Source of the DNA: Crocodylus rhombifer
Lineage: Eukaryota > Chordata > Crocodylia > Crocodylidae
Direction of reading: 5' to 3'
Length of the DNA stretch: 64,000 nucleotides
Assembly (NCBI GenBank): GCA_038503035.1
Contig: JAVSML010024269.1
Span: forward strand, 1 to 64,000
Below are positions 21,020 through 32,714 of this stretch, piece by piece. Below the pieces are notes generated by a model that was not told where the DNA came from, did not search any database, and was given only the letters and a program-made list of their open reading frames with translations. Position 1 is the stretch's first letter. The number at the start of each line of letters is the position of its first letter. Made by a program: the position numbers and the translations under genes.

Positions 21020-22060
21020 AGTTTAAAGCCCACCAGAGGAGGTTCGCCAACCTAGAAGAGAACACATGCTTACCTTTAGGGGAAAGGTGGAGCTCATGTC
21101 TCTCGTCATGATGTGCCGGTCATGGCTGAGGAAGGCAAAGCCCTCCTCGAAGCACCATTCCTGTAGCTGCCAGTTGGTCTCCACGATGCACGTTTCATGC
21201 CGTCTGCCACGTCCACTCACTGGCAAGAAAGAAGAGAAAACCACCTGTGCACCCATCTCCTTCAGCACGCACACCAGAGCGTGGTAGTCCTCCATCAAGT
21301 GATCAGGGCATCTCCTGGCCGCATCATTAGTGCCCACATGGACTAGGACCATGGGGTAATAATCGGTGGGCTAGATTACGGTTTGGAGCATCCCTTTCAC
21401 ATCCTGAATCCTCGCTCCAGGTAGGCAGTAGACCTCGCGTGCCGAGGGGTCCTGGCGTCAGATGGGGCCCTCTGTACCTCTCAGGATGAAGTCGCCAATG
21501 ATGATCATGCGACACTTTCTCCTCCTGGCCTGCTTGTCTCCTTCAGCCTGCACGGGACGTGGGGAGCATGGAGTTTCCTCCTCCCTGGTTTCGTCCTCTC
21601 CTTCCTTCTCCTCCAGGGCTGCCAAGGCCTTGTACCTGTTTTCCAGCTGGACTGGAGGAACTGGTGCTGCCGTGTTACAAGCAGCCCTAGCACGGGAGGT
21701 GACCATCTGCCACTTAGCAGTGGAGGGCACTTCTTGAGGTGCATCCTCCTTGGTTGTACAACCCTGCAGGGAAAAAAAAAATCTGTCAATTTCTTCCTCT
21801 GCCTCTCGGATTCCCCTCAGCCTGCTAACCTCCTCCTGAAGCTCCCTCACCTGCACCTCCAGGACCCTAAGGCGGGCACCTGCAGGACAGGTGTGGGGGT
21901 CCCCAGTCCCTGCCCCCCCAGGCCTTGCTGGGCAGCTCCAGCAAGCCAGGTGGTTGGGGGACGCCAGCCCCCCCATGGGCTCCATCTGGGTGGAGGCCTC
22001 AGACAAGCCCCAGGAAGGCTGCGCCCCCCAGGGCAGGGGCCCTGGCTGCACTTTGTTGTT
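21020..22060 (-). pseudogene. CR1 ORF1: coiled coil plus SGNH esterase, inactivated
   Basis: The N-terminal half contains 'LRVLEVQVRELQEEVSRLRG', a short coiled coil, followed by a charged linker. The C-terminal half is the SGNH-hydrolase-like esterase domain known from CR1/L2 ORF1. Block I is 'MIIIGDFILRGTEGPI', block III is 'LVHVGTNDAARR', and a block V-like 'ELHLSPKGKHVFSSRLANLL' sits in a shifted frame just before the stop near 21020. The nucleophile serine of GDS is replaced by Phe (TTC). Two in-frame stops lie between blocks I and III, and there is one frameshift before block V. Known role of the family: the ORF1 protein binds RNA/lipid and assists retrotransposition. The 5' end of the ORF is uncertain. 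Confidence 0.75.
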
Positions 22061-22149
22061 AGGGTACTCAGCTAGGAAGCAAACCTGGGTTGTGATTCCT
22101 ACTTTTAGTTTCTTCTTTTTTAAATCTAATGACATTTTTTAAAATATAA

Positions 22150-23040
22150 AATGTGTAAACAGTCCAGGGACCAAGGAGTGGACTGGTCTCCTTATTCCAT
22201 GCTGGTCTCCTTATTCCTAACCAGAGTCAACTAAGCTAAAGAGTCAGGCTCCATGAATCCCATGTTCTTAGTGGGTGAAGAGAGCTCTTGCCTGAATCTT
22301 AAATGGGCATTATGAAGTCTAGCTATTTACCCCTGCACCTTAGAAATTCACCTCTTACAAGGTGAATTCACCTTCTAAGGTTTTATCTTCATGTTAATTT
22401 TAGTTTCTAAAAAGCACACAGTACTAGAAATAAACTTCTGTGAATTCCATTGCAGAATGCTTCTTTGCACCCAATTACATATTTTGTTCCAGTAGCACTC
22501 TGTATGGCAGATATAAAAATAATGTGCAAACAGAAACAGGCTGGGTTTTTTTGGTATTTGTCAAAAATCACTACTCACTCATTAGAGGGTTAGAACAAGA
22601 ACATAAAACATATGTTTGCTGATGTACTGCTTGCATTTTTAGTCTGAGATTCTCTCCTTGTAAATATTTTAAAATAATTTATTGGCTTCTTCAGAGATGA
22701 TGGTATGAACACAGCAGTCACAACATTTACAGGTGTGTAAGCAGGTGCTAAACCTGAAATAAAACAAAAATAAATACAAAATTAATTAGCAAAACAAAAA
22801 ATTAGAAAAAAAAGCAAAAATATCCCCATCTTTCCTGAAATTTATAGTTATTACCAAAGAGTTCAACATAATCAGGATTCTCGCCAGCCTTAGATGATCT
22901 GAGCTGGCTCATTTTGAACAGTTTACAGTGTGCTTCCTCAGTCTGTACACGAGGTCATTGCTACCCTTGAAGGGTTGCTTCCACTTCTGTTTTTGTACAG
23001 GATGGGTAAGGAAAGGGGAGATGAAACTAGGAGAGAATTA
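22150..23040. other. Spacer, nothing recognised
   Basis: AT-rich sequence with A-rich runs near 22755-22830. No coding or repeat signature seen. Confidence 0.6.
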
Positions 23041-23046
23041 AAAGGT

Positions 23047-23544
23047 TCTTACAGGGTGCATCCATATTAATGTCGTGAAATACACTCCAGAGCTTATTGC
23101 TCCAGAGTTTGTTCCATGCACACTATTTGCATGTGTGCCTGGGACCACAGCACATTGAGCTGGGTCAAAGCAGCCCCATCTGGCAGGGGACCCCAGGGGT
23201 CAGCCTTCCAGCCTGAGTCTGCTTCTCCAGCTCAGACTTGCTGCAAAGGAGCTGGCTGGGGCATGAGCATGCTTCAGTGTGAGGCTAGTCAGCAGATAGG
23301 TGGCACACTGAAGCACCCCCTTGCCCCAACCAGCCAGGGCAGCATCTACACATGCCCTTCTGCAGAGTTTTTTACTCCACAGCAGGATAGTACTATTTAC
23401 AAATATTATTCTGTTGTGGAGTGAATTAGTTTCCTGAGGCTTAGTAGGGGTTCACATGTAGACACAGAGACATTTCCTGTGCAGCTAATTAGTCTACTGC
23501 ACAGTAGATGTCTTGCATAGACATGCCCACTGAGTAAGAGTTCA
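23047..23544. mobile_element. MITE, long family-A-like copy
   Basis: Starts 'cagggtgcatccatatta' and ends 'tgcatagacatgcccactg', whose reverse complement matches the start in form. The GC-rich interior is homologous to 1455-1765. The right part holds 'actgcacagtagatgtc', the motif shared with 31602, 35946 and 51704. Confidence 0.6.
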
Positions 23545-24300
23545 AAACCTATCTCACTTCTTCTTCAGCAGGACTAAACCTGGTAGCAGGACAAGGCATT
23601 TTACATAAACACTGACAAACCTCTCCCAGGCTATTTTAGTAAATGTTCATCAGAACAATAAAGAAAAGGGGAATGTTGCTGTTCCAGTTCAGTAGGTGAG
23701 TATCTCCCTGTCTGAAACTAGTAAAGGTATGTAAGTGTTTTTTCAGTGTAGTCATGTTAAAAAAAAAGCATATTTTAACCCATGTTCTTTCAATACAAAA
23801 GCAACTCTCTGCTCCCAACCACTACTTGTAGAAGTATGTCTTTGTAATGTATATATTTTTAGCTTAATACATTTTGAGATATCATGTTCCATAATACCAA
23901 ATTTATGGAGCATTAACAATGATATGCACTATGATTGGAAATTATTCTGTCTTTCAACAATAAACTGCACACATTCATAAGAATCTGAGCGCTTTATTTG
24001 ATTTCCTAAGGCTATTTGAGAGCAGAAAATAGTTGCTCCATTGGAACCATATTGACAAATAAGGATATTTTCCCTCTTGTGTACTTATGATTCCAAGAGG
24101 CTGTTAAACTGCATTACATCCTCACATACTACATTATGTACTCTTAAGACACTGAGCTTTTCAGTGAAAGTTTGTCCACTGCTTCTTGATGTAAGTGACA
24201 TCTTAAAACTTCTTTGTTGATGAATGTTTTACTGAATGTGAAGATGCAGAAAGACAAGAATGATTCCAGTACCAGATACCTTCAAAATATTTTCCAGCTT
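23545..24300. other. Spacer, nothing recognised
   Basis: AT-rich, no motif found. Confidence 0.6.
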
Positions 24301-24308
24301 GGCCAGAA

Positions 24309-24902
24309 TGGGCACATCCAGATGAGCAGGGGCATGTGTTTGCACAAATTTGTGCCACAGTGCACGCCCCTGCATGTGCACTGCACGTCATTACAAGACA
24401 TGTTATCCCACTGTGGGGAAACGGCCTATGCTCAGCTTCTCCTGGCAGGCTGCTCCAACCAGGGTCCATGTGCTTTGGGAAGTGTATGTGGTGGGGGGAG
24501 GGTAGCTGGGGCACAGGCGACATCTGAACTGAGGCACTCTGTGCCCCAGGCAGCCAGGGAGTGGCACACGGAGACAGGGGAGTAGGCAGCCCTACTCCTT
24601 TCTCTGAGCTCGCATGCTGGGGTGCAGTTTGCCTGAAGATGGGCAGGACCCTGGGCTGCCTGCTCCTCCATCTCTGCATTTGTCCTGGCACATGCTATTT
24701 TGGCATGCTTTGTGCAAGATTTTTTTTGTGGACTGTGTGTGGCGGGGGGGGTTCTTTTGTTTTGTTTTTTTGGTACTGGAAATGAAAGCAAATTTTGCTC
24801 CCTGCGCTGCAAATTAGCAGCACCATGCACAATTTAACATGCAATGTGTATAGTTTGTGGCACCCCAAACTGCACATACCTGCATATATGGTTGTGACCA
24901 AT
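24309..24902. mobile_element. Inverted-repeat DNA element, non-autonomous
   Basis: The first ~75 bp ('gggcacatccagatgagcag', 'catgtg', 'tgccaca') match the reverse complement of the last ~85 bp ('ggtcacaaccatatatgcag', 'atgtg', 'tgccacaaa') at roughly 70-75 percent by eye. 'aat' flanks both ends and could be a 3-bp duplication, though it is too short to be decisive. The interior is GC-rich, with overlapping low-complexity ORFs on both strands and no transposase motif. Confidence 0.5.
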
Positions 24903-24904
24903 AA

Positions 24905-25578
24905 CTTGCTTGGTCAATCCTCTCATTTTACACAAAATGCTACCTTTAATCTGATATTACAACTGATGTTCTCACAACTAGATTTTGAATTGGTATCAGG
25001 AAACATTTTTTTTTAAATTACTTCGAGAGTTTCCAGCAGTAAAAAACACCAATGAGGCATAGGAATCCTGTGGCACAAGAATTAAGCCATTCATTGTTAT
25101 TGCATTCATTTCACTTTGCCTCTAGTAGGGAAGGAAATATGGAAAGTCACTTCTGCTGTCTCCTATTACCTGTAAATACGCTACTGTTGATATTGGATGC
25201 TTTCAGCTGTGCATCATAAAGCGATTATTTTCAGATCAGAAAAACTATAACCATGTTGCTAAAATGCAGCCTTCAACAGTATATGGTCCTATTAGACTTT
25301 ATATTGCTGGTTGGTTCTACAGCTCCAGAAGTTTCAGGAGCACTTGCTTAATAGAGTCTGTTTGTAAAATCTGAAGTTCAACATAGGAGGATACTGCATG
25401 ATGTTTATTTAGACTTTCATGACCAAGCTAGACCTGAAAATTATAAATCTACTGGTGCTCAGAATTCATAAAGAACTGCTGATACTGCAGATACTGACCA
25501 CATCATTGCCTGGTCAAAATAGAAATGGTACTACAGGTATAAAAATTATGCACTAGCCAATTAATCTACTAAATACTT
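24905..25578. other. Spacer, nothing recognised
   Basis: AT-rich, no motif found. Confidence 0.6.
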
Positions 25579-25588
25579 CTGTGTTGAT

Positions 25589-26121
25589 CAAGGTTCTCTC
25601 TAAAGTACACGCATGCGCAGCTGTGCACAACTAAAAGTGTAGCTGTGCACAGCCTTTTCAAGGCTGCGCACCAGGAGAGGCTCGGCCGGGAGCCTGGCGT
25701 GGGCTCTGCCAGCTCTGGGGAAGTGCTCTGCTCCCCCACATCAGGGCCGGGGAGTGGAGCACTCCCCTGGAGCCAGTGGGGTCTGTGCCAGCCCCCACCC
25801 CAGCCTCCATACCTGCCTTGGAGCCAGTGGAGCCTCACTCAGGACAGGCAGCGGCTCCTCTTTGAGGTGATGCAAGGCAGGGATGGAGGCTGGTACAGGC
25901 TCCGCCGGCTCCAGGGAAGTGCTTCACTCCCCAGCCCTGATGCAGGGGAGTGGAGCACTTCTCCAGAGCTGGCAGAGCCCGTGCCAGGCCCCAGCCCCAG
26001 CCCCAACCTCCAGCCCCTGGCCCCAGGCCACTTTGATACGTGTCCCATGCCAGACTGAGGCAGCATGCTCACGAACCAAGGAGGTGCACTCACAGACCGC
26101 TACTCCTTAGAGGGAACATTG
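25589..26121. mobile_element. Foldback hAT element with perfect 8-bp target duplication
   Basis: Termini CAAGGTTCTCTCTAA and TTAGAGGGAACATTG are inverted. The 8-bp duplication 'gtgttgat' is exact (25581-25588 and 26122-26129). The 533-bp body is GC-rich and folds back. 'gaagtgctctgctcccc' (25719) and 'gaagtgcttcactcccc' (25916) alternate with 'ggggagtggagcactcccc' and 'ggggagtggagcacttctc'. There is no transposase frame, so movement would need a hAT transposase in trans. The perfect duplication indicates fairly recent insertion. Confidence 0.9.
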
Positions 26122-26154
26122 GTGTTGATATAGAGAAGACCACCAATTCCCATA

Positions 26155-26365
26155 GTAGGTGCCTATATACAAGTGTGGAGCCTGCTCTGACATGCTGTAA
26201 TTAGAGTGTGTTGGAGCAGACAAGTACCTGAGTCTGCTGGAGCATGGTAATTACTGCACTCCAGCCAGCTTGTCAAATGAGCTTTAAATAAAGTGCCCCC
26301 ACCCACCACCATTTTGAAGCGTGTGGATGCTGATACATAAGACACTCTAGGCACTTTAGAGAGAG
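26155..26365. repeat. MITE-like repeat related to 29005-29823
   Basis: Contains 'aatgagctttaaataaagtgc' and 'ccattttgaagcgtg' in the inverse orientation of 29075-29135. It begins 'ggtgcctatatacaagtg', similar to the 'gggtacctatagacatg' end at 29823. The right end is not resolved. Confidence 0.4.
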
Positions 26366-26369
26366 GGAG

Positions 26370-27588
26370 GTTTGTCTTCCCAACAAACAAACTTGGGAAG
26401 ACTATGGGGGTTATAAATTTAGTCAGGTGGGGAAGAAACAGATTATGTTGAATTTTATTTTACTGTGTAGACATTCTTACTAGAATTATTCACCTGAACG
26501 GTGTTCACCAGATCTGAAAAGGGCCTGATCAAATAATGCTAGAAGGGATTCACTAATATTGTAACATGTTAGGAGGTAGTCCTGCTATTGTTCATTGTCT
26601 GTTTATTCCTGAATGTGAGACCGGAACATTTTACAATTTCTCAAGGCTGTTATAACAGAAGTACATTTTAATCACTTTCTCCTTAAAAGTTTCTACACCC
26701 AAGCAGACTGGCTGGAAGAATATCATATGATTTAGATGTCCAGTGACATACCATAAACTGTTTTAAAAAATGATAATTTTGCAAATGCAAGCATTTGAAA
26801 GTGATCCATACATTATGGCAAATATTCTTGAGTCAATGTTAAGATTTGCAGGGGAAAGAATTGCATAGTGAATGACACACAAATGGACAACGAGGGCCAA
26901 ATGTGAATAATTGGTGAATAATTTTAGCTGCTCTACTCAAAACTACATCTCTTCACTCCTCAGACAGACACTTTTTAGTTCCATTTATAGCCTCTCTATT
27001 AAACAGGAAAGAACTCTAGTTGTCGCTCTTCAGGATGAAGATCGAAAGCATGCTCAGTGAAATCTCAGAACCCAATAGGTCATTCCAGTAATTTCCCTTC
27101 TACAGAGAACTCAATCAAGTTAAAATGTCTGGTATGGAACATTTAAACTCTGTGGCACAGGCCCAGATTCGATTAGGAATCTTCACTTAAGGTATGTACA
27201 GACATTCGGAGAGGTTAGATCAAGTTAAAAATGGCCGCTCAATCTAAAGTAAGTCAGAATGGGAAAAGGGGGCTAGTAGGGGAGCTTGTGGGGATCAGAG
27301 GTTAAGTGGAATCCACATGGGGGAATTGGTGGGGTGGGGGTAGCTGGATCTGCAGGGGGGAAGATGTTGGCAGGGGCTGGGAAAGTTTGGTGGGACAAGC
27401 AATGTCCATGGGAGGTTTGGGAGGATCAGAGGATGGGGCTAGCAGAATCTGCAGTGGGGTTGCTGGAGTCCAGGAGGCTTTGGTGGTATCAGGGAGGGCT
27501 AGTGGGAGGCTTGGGGAGATGCAGGGTTTGGAGGAATGGCTGCTCTCTCCTTAATAATATACATTTAGTAGGCCCCAAACTAATTACT
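26370..27588. other. Spacer with a GC/G-rich patch
   Basis: Mostly AT-rich. 27265-27545 is a G-rich patch of degenerate 'gggg.aagttggtgggac' units that opens short frames of no evident meaning. No gene seen. Confidence 0.5.
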
Positions 27589-27590
27589 GG

Positions 27591-27870
27591 GTACATCTAC
27601 ACGATACACTACATTGCTGTAGCAACGCACAACAGCAATGTAGCATCGGTGGACACAAACCATGATGCAATAACCATCTCACCATAGCAATGCGCTCCCT
27701 TGCTATAGTGCATTGCTACAGTGATGCAGCTGCTAAAAACAACCATGTGCTGCTGGTGCAGCACAGTAATGGCTAGTACTGTACTGCCATTTAGTACTTT
27801 TTAAAGGAAATACGAAATGATGCCAGAGTAACATCGGCGCTGAAGGGGCATGTGTAGACACACCCACTGT
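27591..27870. mobile_element. MITE, family A
   Basis: Left end 'gggtacatctacacgatacac' (27593) and right end 'gtgtagacacaccc' are inverted, with 'act' on each side. Subterminal 'tacattgctgtagcaac' and 'ctatagtgcattgctacagtg' are also inverted. No coding capacity. Confidence 0.65.
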
Positions 27871-27874
27871 CATG

Positions 27875-29000
27875 CAACCTGTATTCTGTTTTAGAAAGAC
27901 AGAAATACTATTTTTAGTTGCAGATATATATCTTTATGCAAATTCCATGTTTCTATCTAATTCTAGCAATAGGTAATACTCTGTTGTTTCCCTAGGAATA
28001 AGCAAGGAAGTTGAGGAGATTTACTGAAAACAGATTTAAGGAAATATCTTCACATTGTGTTCTCTGAAATCCAAACTTTACAATTGGTTAGGCTGAACTT
28101 AAAGCATTGATTCATAAAGTTGTGCAGGAAATCAGCACATGGCAAAGCCTTGTCTTTATGTAGGTACCTATATGGCGTTCATTACCATTGAACTTGTGTG
28201 TCTACACAACAAACTGCTCAAGGGAGCTGGTTCACATACTGTAAACAAGTGACTGCAAATGGTGTTAGGGGTAACTGCTCTCCTTTCCAAATCTGGCACC
28301 TGGTGTCTACCTCAACTACTAGAGTTATGCCAACAGCTGCTCCTCTGGAGACAGCTGCCACTGCTGGTACCTTCCCCACCCTTTGATGCCTCCAGGCTGC
28401 CCCTGTGTTGGCCTCCTCCACACTCCCAGCAATGCACTCTATTGTGAGCAGGTGGTCAGAAAATGCACAAAGGGAGCTGCACTTTGCAGTCCAGCTCATC
28501 CCTTCCACTCCTCCTATGTTCGCAGGGCCAGCAGGAGAAGCCATAGAGGTGGCCATTGGTGTGTGAGACCCATCAGGTGCAGCCTCAGCAACAGGGACTG
28601 CCTTTGCACCCTGGGAACAGGCCAGAGGTTGGGAGGGGGCAGACATTGGAAAGAGCAGCAGTGAGATCCTACCTCCACCACCCTTACCTGGCACAAGCTA
28701 GAGCAGTCATTCTCAATGATTTTAGCCTCAAAGCCTCCCTCCATGTTTTGCCTGGGTTTAGATCCATCTCTGTGTTTTTCAACGGGTGTCTTGAAAGTCA
28801 GGAAAAAATGTGCCATTAATTTTAATCCAGAAAAAAAGTGTCCCCCAGGTATCATCAGTTTTGGAAACATGGTTGTAAACACTGTAGACATAGTAGCATG
28901 GAGCTCAAAATAGATGCTGCACTTTGGCTTCTTTCTGTTAGCCTCAAGACTCTTGGCATTCAGACTTCTCAACTGCCTATACACATGCTTGAGGGTGGAG
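27875..29000. other. Spacer, unassigned moderately GC-rich segment
   Basis: 28200-28700 is moderately GC-rich, with open frames on both strands but no recognisable domain. At 28704 'cagtcattctcaatgattt' resembles a hAT-type end, but no partner end was found. Confidence 0.4.
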
Positions 29001-29004
29001 GGGG

Positions 29005-29823
29005 GCATCTTAATTACAGCAGTTCCTGGACAGCTGCTCTAATTAAAAAGGCTCATTGTCATGTGTATTAAGCCCCTGTGCATTTCAAAATGGCCATGGC
29101 ATGCTTTAGCTCAAGCTCATTTGACAAAATTTAGATGAAGTGTACCATAGACTTTCATAGATTTCATAGACTGTAGGGCTGGAAGGGACCTCATAAGATC
29201 ATCGGGTCCAGCCCCCTGTCTAAGGGGCAAGAAATCAGCTAGGGTCAAAGGATCCCAGCAAGATAAGCATTCAAACATTTCTTAAAAGTGTCCAGAGTAG
29301 GTGCTTGCACCACCTCTGGGGGGGAGTCCATTCCAGGCCTTGGGGGCTTGGACAGTAAATAAGTTTTTTTCTTATGTCCAGCCTAAAATGGTCTCGCAGG
29401 AGTTTGTGACCATTGGACCTTGTCATCCCTTGGGGTGCTCTGGTGAACAATAATTCCCCAAGATCCTGATGCACACCCCTTATGTACTTATAGGCTGCCA
29501 CCAAGTCATGCCTAAGCCTGCGCTTCTTCAGGGTGAACAGTCCCATAGCTCATAACCTCTCTTCAAAAGGCCTGTTCTCTTGGTCTCTGATCATGCATGT
29601 GGTTCTCCTCTAGACTCTTTCAAGCTTCTTCACGTCCTTACTGAATTGTGGAACCCAGAACTGAATGCAGTACTTCAGCTGCAGCCTTACCAAGGCTGAG
29701 TACAGTGGGAGGATGACGTGGCCATGGCCATTTTGAAATGCATGGGAGTTTAATACATGAGACAGTAAGGCAACACTGGAGCTTTTTAATTAGTAAGTAA
29801 ATGAGCATGTCTATAGGTACCCC
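29005..29823. mobile_element. Inverted-repeat MITE split by a CR1 insertion
   Basis: 'ctaattaaaaaggctca..catgtgtattaa..gtgcatttcaaaatggccatgg' (29038-29101) is repeated inverted at 29720-29790. Between the arms lies the CR1 3' fragment 29155-29716. The visible MITE parts are about 29005-29154 and 29717-29823. The right terminus reads 'catgtctataggtaccc', like family-A ends. Confidence 0.6.
29155..29716 (-). pseudogene. CR1 LINE 3' end
   Basis: On the minus strand the final ORF2 region is recognisable ('LKKRRLRHDLVAAYKYIRG', 'GMTRSNGHKLLRDHFRLDIRKK'). It is followed by 'ggtccctTCCAGCCCTACAG' and three tail octamers TCTATGAA-like (29155-29180). 5' truncated, as most CR1 copies are. Confidence 0.85.
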
Positions 29824-29824
29824 T

Positions 29825-31598
29825 AGAATCCCAGGCCATCTAATTTGCCTGTCTACTTGGGATCTGGATAACAGGGAGGCCAGCTGGCTTGTATATCTAA
29901 AAATCCTAGGAATACCTTTCTGGGGCAGTCTGGAATGTGGGGCTGTCTGGAACCACAAAAAAGAGTGGGTCCTCAGAAGCACACCATAGGATATAGAAGA
30001 TTTCTATCCAAGTGCACCTGTGATTAGAGTTCATTTAGTCTACAAGGCTTTTTTAAAGCATTTTGGGTTGAAAGAATAGTAATTTTCTTTATAAAACTTT
30101 TTTTTTGTGCCAAAAAAGAGATTCCCAACCAGCTCTTTATTAAATAAGATGGTCTAACCTATTGGTTCAGTTTACTGTGTTACACACTACTGTTGGCTGT
30201 GATTTATGGTTATTTAAGCCAACCACTGGATTTTGTTTTTCCAAGACAAATGGTTGTGGACCATGAGGAAGTGGTGTGAAGCAGAAGAAAATCTAAGCAA
30301 CACTGAAGGAAGAAAAAATGGTGAGATTAGAGCTATGCAAGTTAGATGGAATACATTGTCTAAGAGTAAATATTATAAACAAACTCTCAATAGTGCATTA
30401 GATTTTTTACATGGGACTTCACTAGCACAGTCATGTATCATCCAAGGAAAGTCAAGAAATTCTGGTTGTGTCAGTGGCAGCTCCTATTAGAGTTATGATT
30501 CAAAAGAAAGACACTGTTTTACTAAAATCTGCTCCTTTTCTTTGTAAAATAAATTTCCCTCAACTCAATTTATTCATAATGCTTAATAATGCATATTTTT
30601 CTTACAAGATATTTTTCATAATAAAATATTAATCCTGTCAATTAACTTAATGGGTGAATTATGCACATTTAGTAAAGGAGCTACACACTGCATTTTCCTC
30701 CAAATTAATGGTGCCTCTGCCAAGTTTATTGTAAGAAATCCAGAAAGGGAGAGAAATAAAAAAGATAAGAATTTAGAGACACAGATGTGACCATGATTAG
30801 GGATCCTAGATAGGATAGTAATGATTACAAAGAAAAAATAGAAAGGATCATAGTAATAAATGTATGTGTAAATAGTGTAAGAGCAACACTAACTTATATC
30901 ACCTTTTCTAACTGTGAAGTTTAAATAAATTAAAAAAGAATACAGGAATGGTGATGGTATTAATGTCAACATTTAAAAATGCCCCAGGTAACTCTACCAT
31001 AACTAAGGGAAGTTAAACATTGGATTTGGTAAACGGATTAAATAATTGGGAAAAAATCAGTCATGAAGAACAGGCTGCAGCTATAGGTGACTGAGTCATA
31101 TAACAGCTTATTAAGCAAACTGCTGGGTGTAGCAGACTAGAACAGACGTAGACATAATCATCAATGTGGAAGTCTAGAAGACTGAAAGAGTACATTAGTA
31201 TAGAACTAAGGAGAAGCATCCTCACATGTATGAAAAACAATAAAAATACATGTTAGAAGGAAGAGGAAATAATTTTCAGAGGAGATGCAGTTGTCCTACA
31301 GCCAAGAGTTACTGCAAGGAAAGCAGTAGGCAGAAACTGTACAATGCTTGGGCTAAAGGGCAATTTGCTCTTGCTAGGGAAAAGGTCAGTTTAACCCACC
31401 TGAATGCAGTCCAACTTACAATATCCAAGGTACCAGCAGTGGGATGAATATACTGTGCATTTAGCAGAGTTCCACTTCTACATTACAACCCCCTACAGAA
31501 CTATAAACCTTTTATACTCCTCTCCCACTACAACATCGACCCCTGCTACCACCAGCCATGGCAGAATCTAATGCTGCCATCTTGCCTCCAAGTACTTA
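29825..31598. other. Spacer, nothing recognised
   Basis: AT-rich. An 85-codon frame at 30233-30490 and others show no motif. Confidence 0.6.
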
Positions 31599-31601
31599 AT
31601 A

Positions 31602-31857
31602 GGTACATCTACACAAGACGCTAACTGTGCAGTAGCCTAATAATACTGCTCAGCAGCACATCACACCACAAACAGTGCTAATACACCACTGAGAAGTATT
31701 TTTAAGCTACTGCACAATAGCATCACTACAAAAGCACGTGCCAATGCTACTGTGCTGTAACTCTTGTTGCCGCACCATAGTTTAGTGCTAGATTATACAA
31801 ATACTACATTAATACACAGTGGTTACTGCACATTAAATCAAAGTGTAGGTGTGACCA
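31602..31857. mobile_element. MITE, family A
   Basis: Left 'ggtacatctacacaagacg' and right 'gtgtaggtgtgacc' are inverted ends. The subterminal 'ctgtgcagtagcc' and 'ggttactgcacatta' also pair. Length 256 bp, no coding capacity. Confidence 0.65.
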
Positions 31858-31859
31858 AT

Positions 31860-32700
31860 GTGTCTGATAAACATAGGATGTCACAGCAGAGTCCCAGGTG
31901 AAAAAAACCTCAATTGTCCAAAGCAATGATAATGATGCCCCTGAACAGTGAAAACATCTTGGAAATATTTCTTTGCCCTCTACCAATAAATAGCATCTCA
32001 ATGTCCATTCTTACATTTTTATTAGGTAAAAAATTCCTTAGCACCTTTTCCATTTTTCTATATCAGTCTTTGATTCTTCCCTACAGCAGACACCATAAAA
32101 TGGATCCGGCACCAAAAAATAACCTGTGCCTTGTCACAGTTTAACAACTCAGTACTTTATTCCCATCCTGTATTCCTTCACCCCTAACCTTGTAGTCATG
32201 TTCACAGCAGTTCCAAAATGACTCTTTAAGGAACACAAATAGCTCAGCTTAGCCCTTTGAAAATCCCTTAGGTGCATAAGTATGCTGGGGAAACTTATTA
32301 AGGTAAATAACTTTGTGTTTAGGATTTGCAAATCAGTTATAACACCAAGTGCCCATCTATCAGAGGGATCACTTACTGTAACACCTGAATTAAACATTTG
32401 TTTAACACTTAGTGAATGTTAATGATAGTACTTGTTGTTATGTTAAACACCACCATCTCACTTCAAATGGAGACATCAGAAAAAAATCATCATCCTAAAA
32501 CACTGCATTCAAATCAGAATAAGCTTGGGATTTGTTTTTCCAGATCTCTCAAGAAACCCTGATGTCACAAAACACACATAAATCTTTATACTAGCTGCAT
32601 CTGTCTCCATACAATGAAAAATTATATATGCTTCAGACAGTGTAAGCTTCACCTTCACACATAAGCCCAAAGAGTTTAATATACCATATTTTCTCACATA
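31860..32700. other. Spacer, nothing recognised
   Basis: AT-rich, short frames only. Confidence 0.6.
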
Positions 32701-32714
32701 TTGTATTTCCTTTT

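Larger units (their letters stand above)
18079..22060 (-). mobile_element. Near full-length CR1 LINE
   Basis: Read on the minus strand, the element runs from an ORF1 region (about 22060-21020) through a short inter-ORF segment to ORF2 (20816-18169) and a short 3' UTR. It ends in two copies of the octamer ACTATGAA (18079-18097), the terminal repeat expected of CR1. Total length is about 4.0 kb. The 5' end is placed where GC content falls and coding similarity stops. CR1 mobilises by target-primed reverse transcription; this copy is inactivated by few lesions, so it is relatively young. Confidence 0.85.

Noticed and set aside
28704..28900. hAT-type end 'cagtcattctcaatga'
   Set aside because: Only one plausible terminus. 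No inverted partner or 8-bp duplication could be found.
28514..29008. 164-codon minus-strand ORF
   Set aside because: Crosses from unassigned GC-richer sequence into AT-rich sequence and the MITE border. Mixed composition and no motif.
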